DNA of 62,788 nucleotides, taken from the NCBI RefSeq assembly GCF_014207535.1, contig NZ_JACHGK010000018.1:1-62788 (forward strand). The letters run 5' to 3'. The DNA comes from Bacillus benzoevorans (GTDB lineage: Bacteria; Bacillota; Bacilli; Bacillales; Cytobacillaceae). The position numbers and the translations under genes were made by a program. Positions within the stretch are counted from its first letter, which is position 1. Every line of letters starts with the position of its first letter. The notes under the pieces were generated by a model. It ran no database searches and was not told the origin of the DNA. It worked only from the letters and a program-made list of their open reading frames with translations. This document shows, piece after piece, positions 61,047 through 62,788 of the stretch.

Positions 61047-62090
61047 TTAAATTAAAAACAATACGACAAAGTATACAGCCATGGTGATCAGACCGACCGG
61101 AACTCCGAAACGGGCCCATTCTTTGCTGGTGATGTTGAGTTTGCCGGCTGCAATGATATTTGGAATATTCCCTGGAATCAGCATCCCCCCGCTAATGAGC
61201 AGACCGAGAAGGATGGCACGAATCATCTCATTGTCCATCGTCGGACTGATTTCGGCGGCAGCCAGTGTGGCGTTATCAAGGATCGCTGAAATCATATTAA
61301 TCCAGTACAGCAGCATCGGGTTGAGACCAAGAATATATTTTTCAATCAGCGGCTCAAATCCATGTCCGAGGAAGGTTAACCCCATGACAAACAAATAAAT
61401 TTTCGCGGAGCGAATGAGTATTTCCCGATAGCTTTCGGAAGCCTGCTTCGAGTCTAAGCCGTGTGAACTTGCGTGCGGTCTGACAAAAACCATCGATAAC
61501 AAGGCAAAAGCGATTACCGCAGTAATGACTTCCCAGCCGACTAAATCAATCAGATAGAAGAAATCCTCATTTAATTTGCTGACAGTGATGGTCGAAAGCG
61601 GTTCGCCAATTGGCGTTAAGGCAGCGCCAAGACCGATGGCGAAACAGGCAATAATCGTATAGCGGACCTCGGACGCCCGGTCGAGGGGCAGCACATTGAC
61701 AATGATGACCAGCACGATCGCCGCAATAATCGCGGTAATAATGCTGGAAGCCAGTCCTAAAATAATAATCGTTAATGCCAGGAAAATCCGCGGTGTCAGA
61801 GCCTTGCTCAGAGAGAGAATCGAGCGCTCCAGCGGGCCCTGCGCCCATTTACAAAGCAAGCCGGCGATCAAAACCGCAAGCGTAATATGAATCGGGTCGC
61901 GCAAAGCTTTCCCAATTAAATGAAAATTCATCATACCGCTGATGGAAGCAGCGGCAATCCCCATAATAAAGAGGAAGGCTTCCAAATTGTGCTCCACCTT
62001 TTTCACCGTAAATGGTAAAAAGAGCACAAGTATTAAGATAATGATTAATCCAAATATCATAAATGCAAAATCCCTTTCCGAAAAATTCAC
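61047..62090 (-). CDS. DUF1646 family permease
   Basis: 347 residues, about ten transmembrane helices. GLGAALTPIGEPLSTITVSKL and DNATLAAAEISPTM are arsenite/anion permease-like (IT superfamily) motifs typical of DUF1646. Function unknown; possibly ion or organic anion transport. The start has no strong RBS in view (GGGA 12 nt upstream). Confidence 0.85.
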   Translation of the reverse strand: MNFSERDFAFMIFGLIIILILVLFLPFTVKKVEHNLEAFLFIMGIAAASISGMMNFHLIGKALRDPIHITLAVLIAGLLCKWAQGPLERSILSLSKALTPRIFLALTIIILGLASSIITAIIAAIVLVIIVNVLPLDRASEVRYTIIACFAIGLGAALTPIGEPLSTITVSKLNEDFFYLIDLVGWEVITAVIAFALLSMVFVRPHASSHGLDSKQASESYREILIRSAKIYLFVMGLTFLGHGFEPLIEKYILGLNPMLLYWINMISAILDNATLAAAEISPTMDNEMIRAILLGLLISGGMLIPGNIPNIIAAGKLNITSKEWARFGVPVGLITMAVYFVVLFLI

Positions 62091-62467
62091 GCAATTTGAA
62101 ACATAAAATCATTATACGTCATTTTTCTAATTAATTGAAAAATAAATGCATCGATATATTTTCCCATCATGCCCGGGCAAATTCAATGACCTTTATCACA
62201 TTAACGCTTTAGCAGGTCTGGAATGTGCCCCGCAAGTCATTCACCGCGTTAAAATAAAGAAGAACCCGCAAGACCTTTTACAGCCTCGACGGGTTCTTCT
62301 TTGTTAAGAATGGACTATATAATAACTTTTTAAAAAAAGTGGAACACACTTCACTTGAATTTCTATTGTTATTATACCAAGAGAACGGATTGAAAAAAAT
62401 GGATAATTTGTAAGAATTTGATGAATTATTTGTTAATTAATTGGGAATTACGCAAATTTAAGTCCTT
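62091..62467 (-). other. Intergenic with terminator
   Basis: AAGAACCCG/CGGGTTCTT with T-rich flank at 62258-62300 is a terminator-like hairpin. No credible gene. Confidence 0.45.
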
Positions 62468-62656
62468 ATGCTGTTGAAATTGTTCATACTTGTATGCTCC
62501 CAAATTAGTTTGTACATGATGGCATTTCTGCTGTATCCAGGCTCAAATCTTTATCTAAGTGTTGTTTCACCAACGATTCTGCAGTCTGACCGTATCCCTG
62601 TCATGAATCCCCGCGCGGCGGGGGAAAGGCTGCCCCACGCGGTCGTCGCTATGAGG

Positions 62657-62788
62657 GGCTGATAGAGCCCGTCAGCGGGAGAAAAAACAGAGGACGGTCA
62701 CTATGAAGGGCTGATAGAGCCCGTCAGCGGGGGAAAAAGCATCGGACGGTCACTATGAGAGGCTGATAGAGCCCGTCAGCGGGGGAAA
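62657..62788 (+). repeat. 52-nt tandem repeat array, truncated by window
   Basis: GGCTGATAGAGCCCGTCAGC starts at 62657, 62709 and 62761 (period 52). Between are a short variable segment and ACGGTCACTATGA. GCTGA pairs with TCAGC, and GACGG with the CCGTC that overlaps it, so each unit can form alternative hairpins. It continues beyond the window. Confidence 0.85.

Noticed and set aside
62468..62662. 64-codon frame running into the 52-nt repeats
   Set aside because: No RBS at its start, and it ends in the first repeat unit; probably chance.
62657..62788. CRISPR array at the right edge
   Set aside because: Most of the 52-nt unit is conserved, with no 30-nt variable spacers and no cas genes; it is a tandem repeat.

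Overview
The window looks like a chromosomal segment of an endospore-forming Bacillaceae (Bacillus, Mesobacillus or Neobacillus type). The core order from about 8.8 to 45.4 kb follows the Bacillus subtilis block upp - mnaA - atpIBEFHAGDC - ywzB - ywmB - murA - spoIID - spoIIQ - spoIIID - mbl - flhO - flhP - fabZ - ssb, with an 11-gene nuoABCDHIJKLMN operon between atpC and ywzB. Ribosome binding sites are strong and GTG/TTG starts are frequent. No tRNA, rRNA or CRISPR array was seen.

Layout. 1-100: probable 3' end (domains V and VI) of a group II intron. 0.2-1.4 kb: a small unknown gene coupled to a retropepsin-like protease gene, then an ACT-domain protein and a decayed gene fragment. 1.7-8.6 kb: an envelope-lipid neighbourhood with a BcrC-like phosphatase, a DUF6044 membrane protein split by a frameshift at a G run, a DedA-PAP2 fusion with a degenerate phosphatase half, a two-component system and a second DedA protein. 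8.8-13.3 kb: upp, UDP-GlcNAc 2-epimerase and a large secreted subtilase. 13.6-32.5 kb: F1Fo ATP synthase and an NADH-module-less complex I, the main proton circuit. 32.8-45.6 kb: cell wall, sporulation and shape genes (murA, spoIID with a SigE-like promoter, spoIIQ with a SigF-like promoter, spoIIID, mbl), two flagellar rod/hook genes, fabZ and ssb.

46-62.8 kb is accessory. It holds a BirA-controlled operon start (two tandem BirA boxes) reading bioY - acyl-CoA ligase - thiolase - two MaoC-type hot-dog proteins; a TetR regulator with two copies of a 17-bp palindrome upstream, followed by an ABC exporter; several small or DUF genes; type I signal peptidase; a copper pair (CopC-CopD fusion and YcnI); and a DUF1646 permease.

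The most unusual content is repetitive and intergenic. About nine copies of an imperfect palindromic element (halves of roughly 35 nt, composites of about 100 nt) lie in the accessory region, several starting exactly at gene stops and two abutting operator sequences. Two copies of a ~180-nt structured element, a 21-nt tandem array, a 52-nt tandem array running off the window end, and stacked hairpins upstream of flhO, spoIIID and mbl are also present. The best candidate for a less described gene system is the BirA-linked ligase/thiolase/paired-dehydratase module, where the thiolase lacks its second catalytic cysteine and the first MaoC protein lacks the catalytic dyad.
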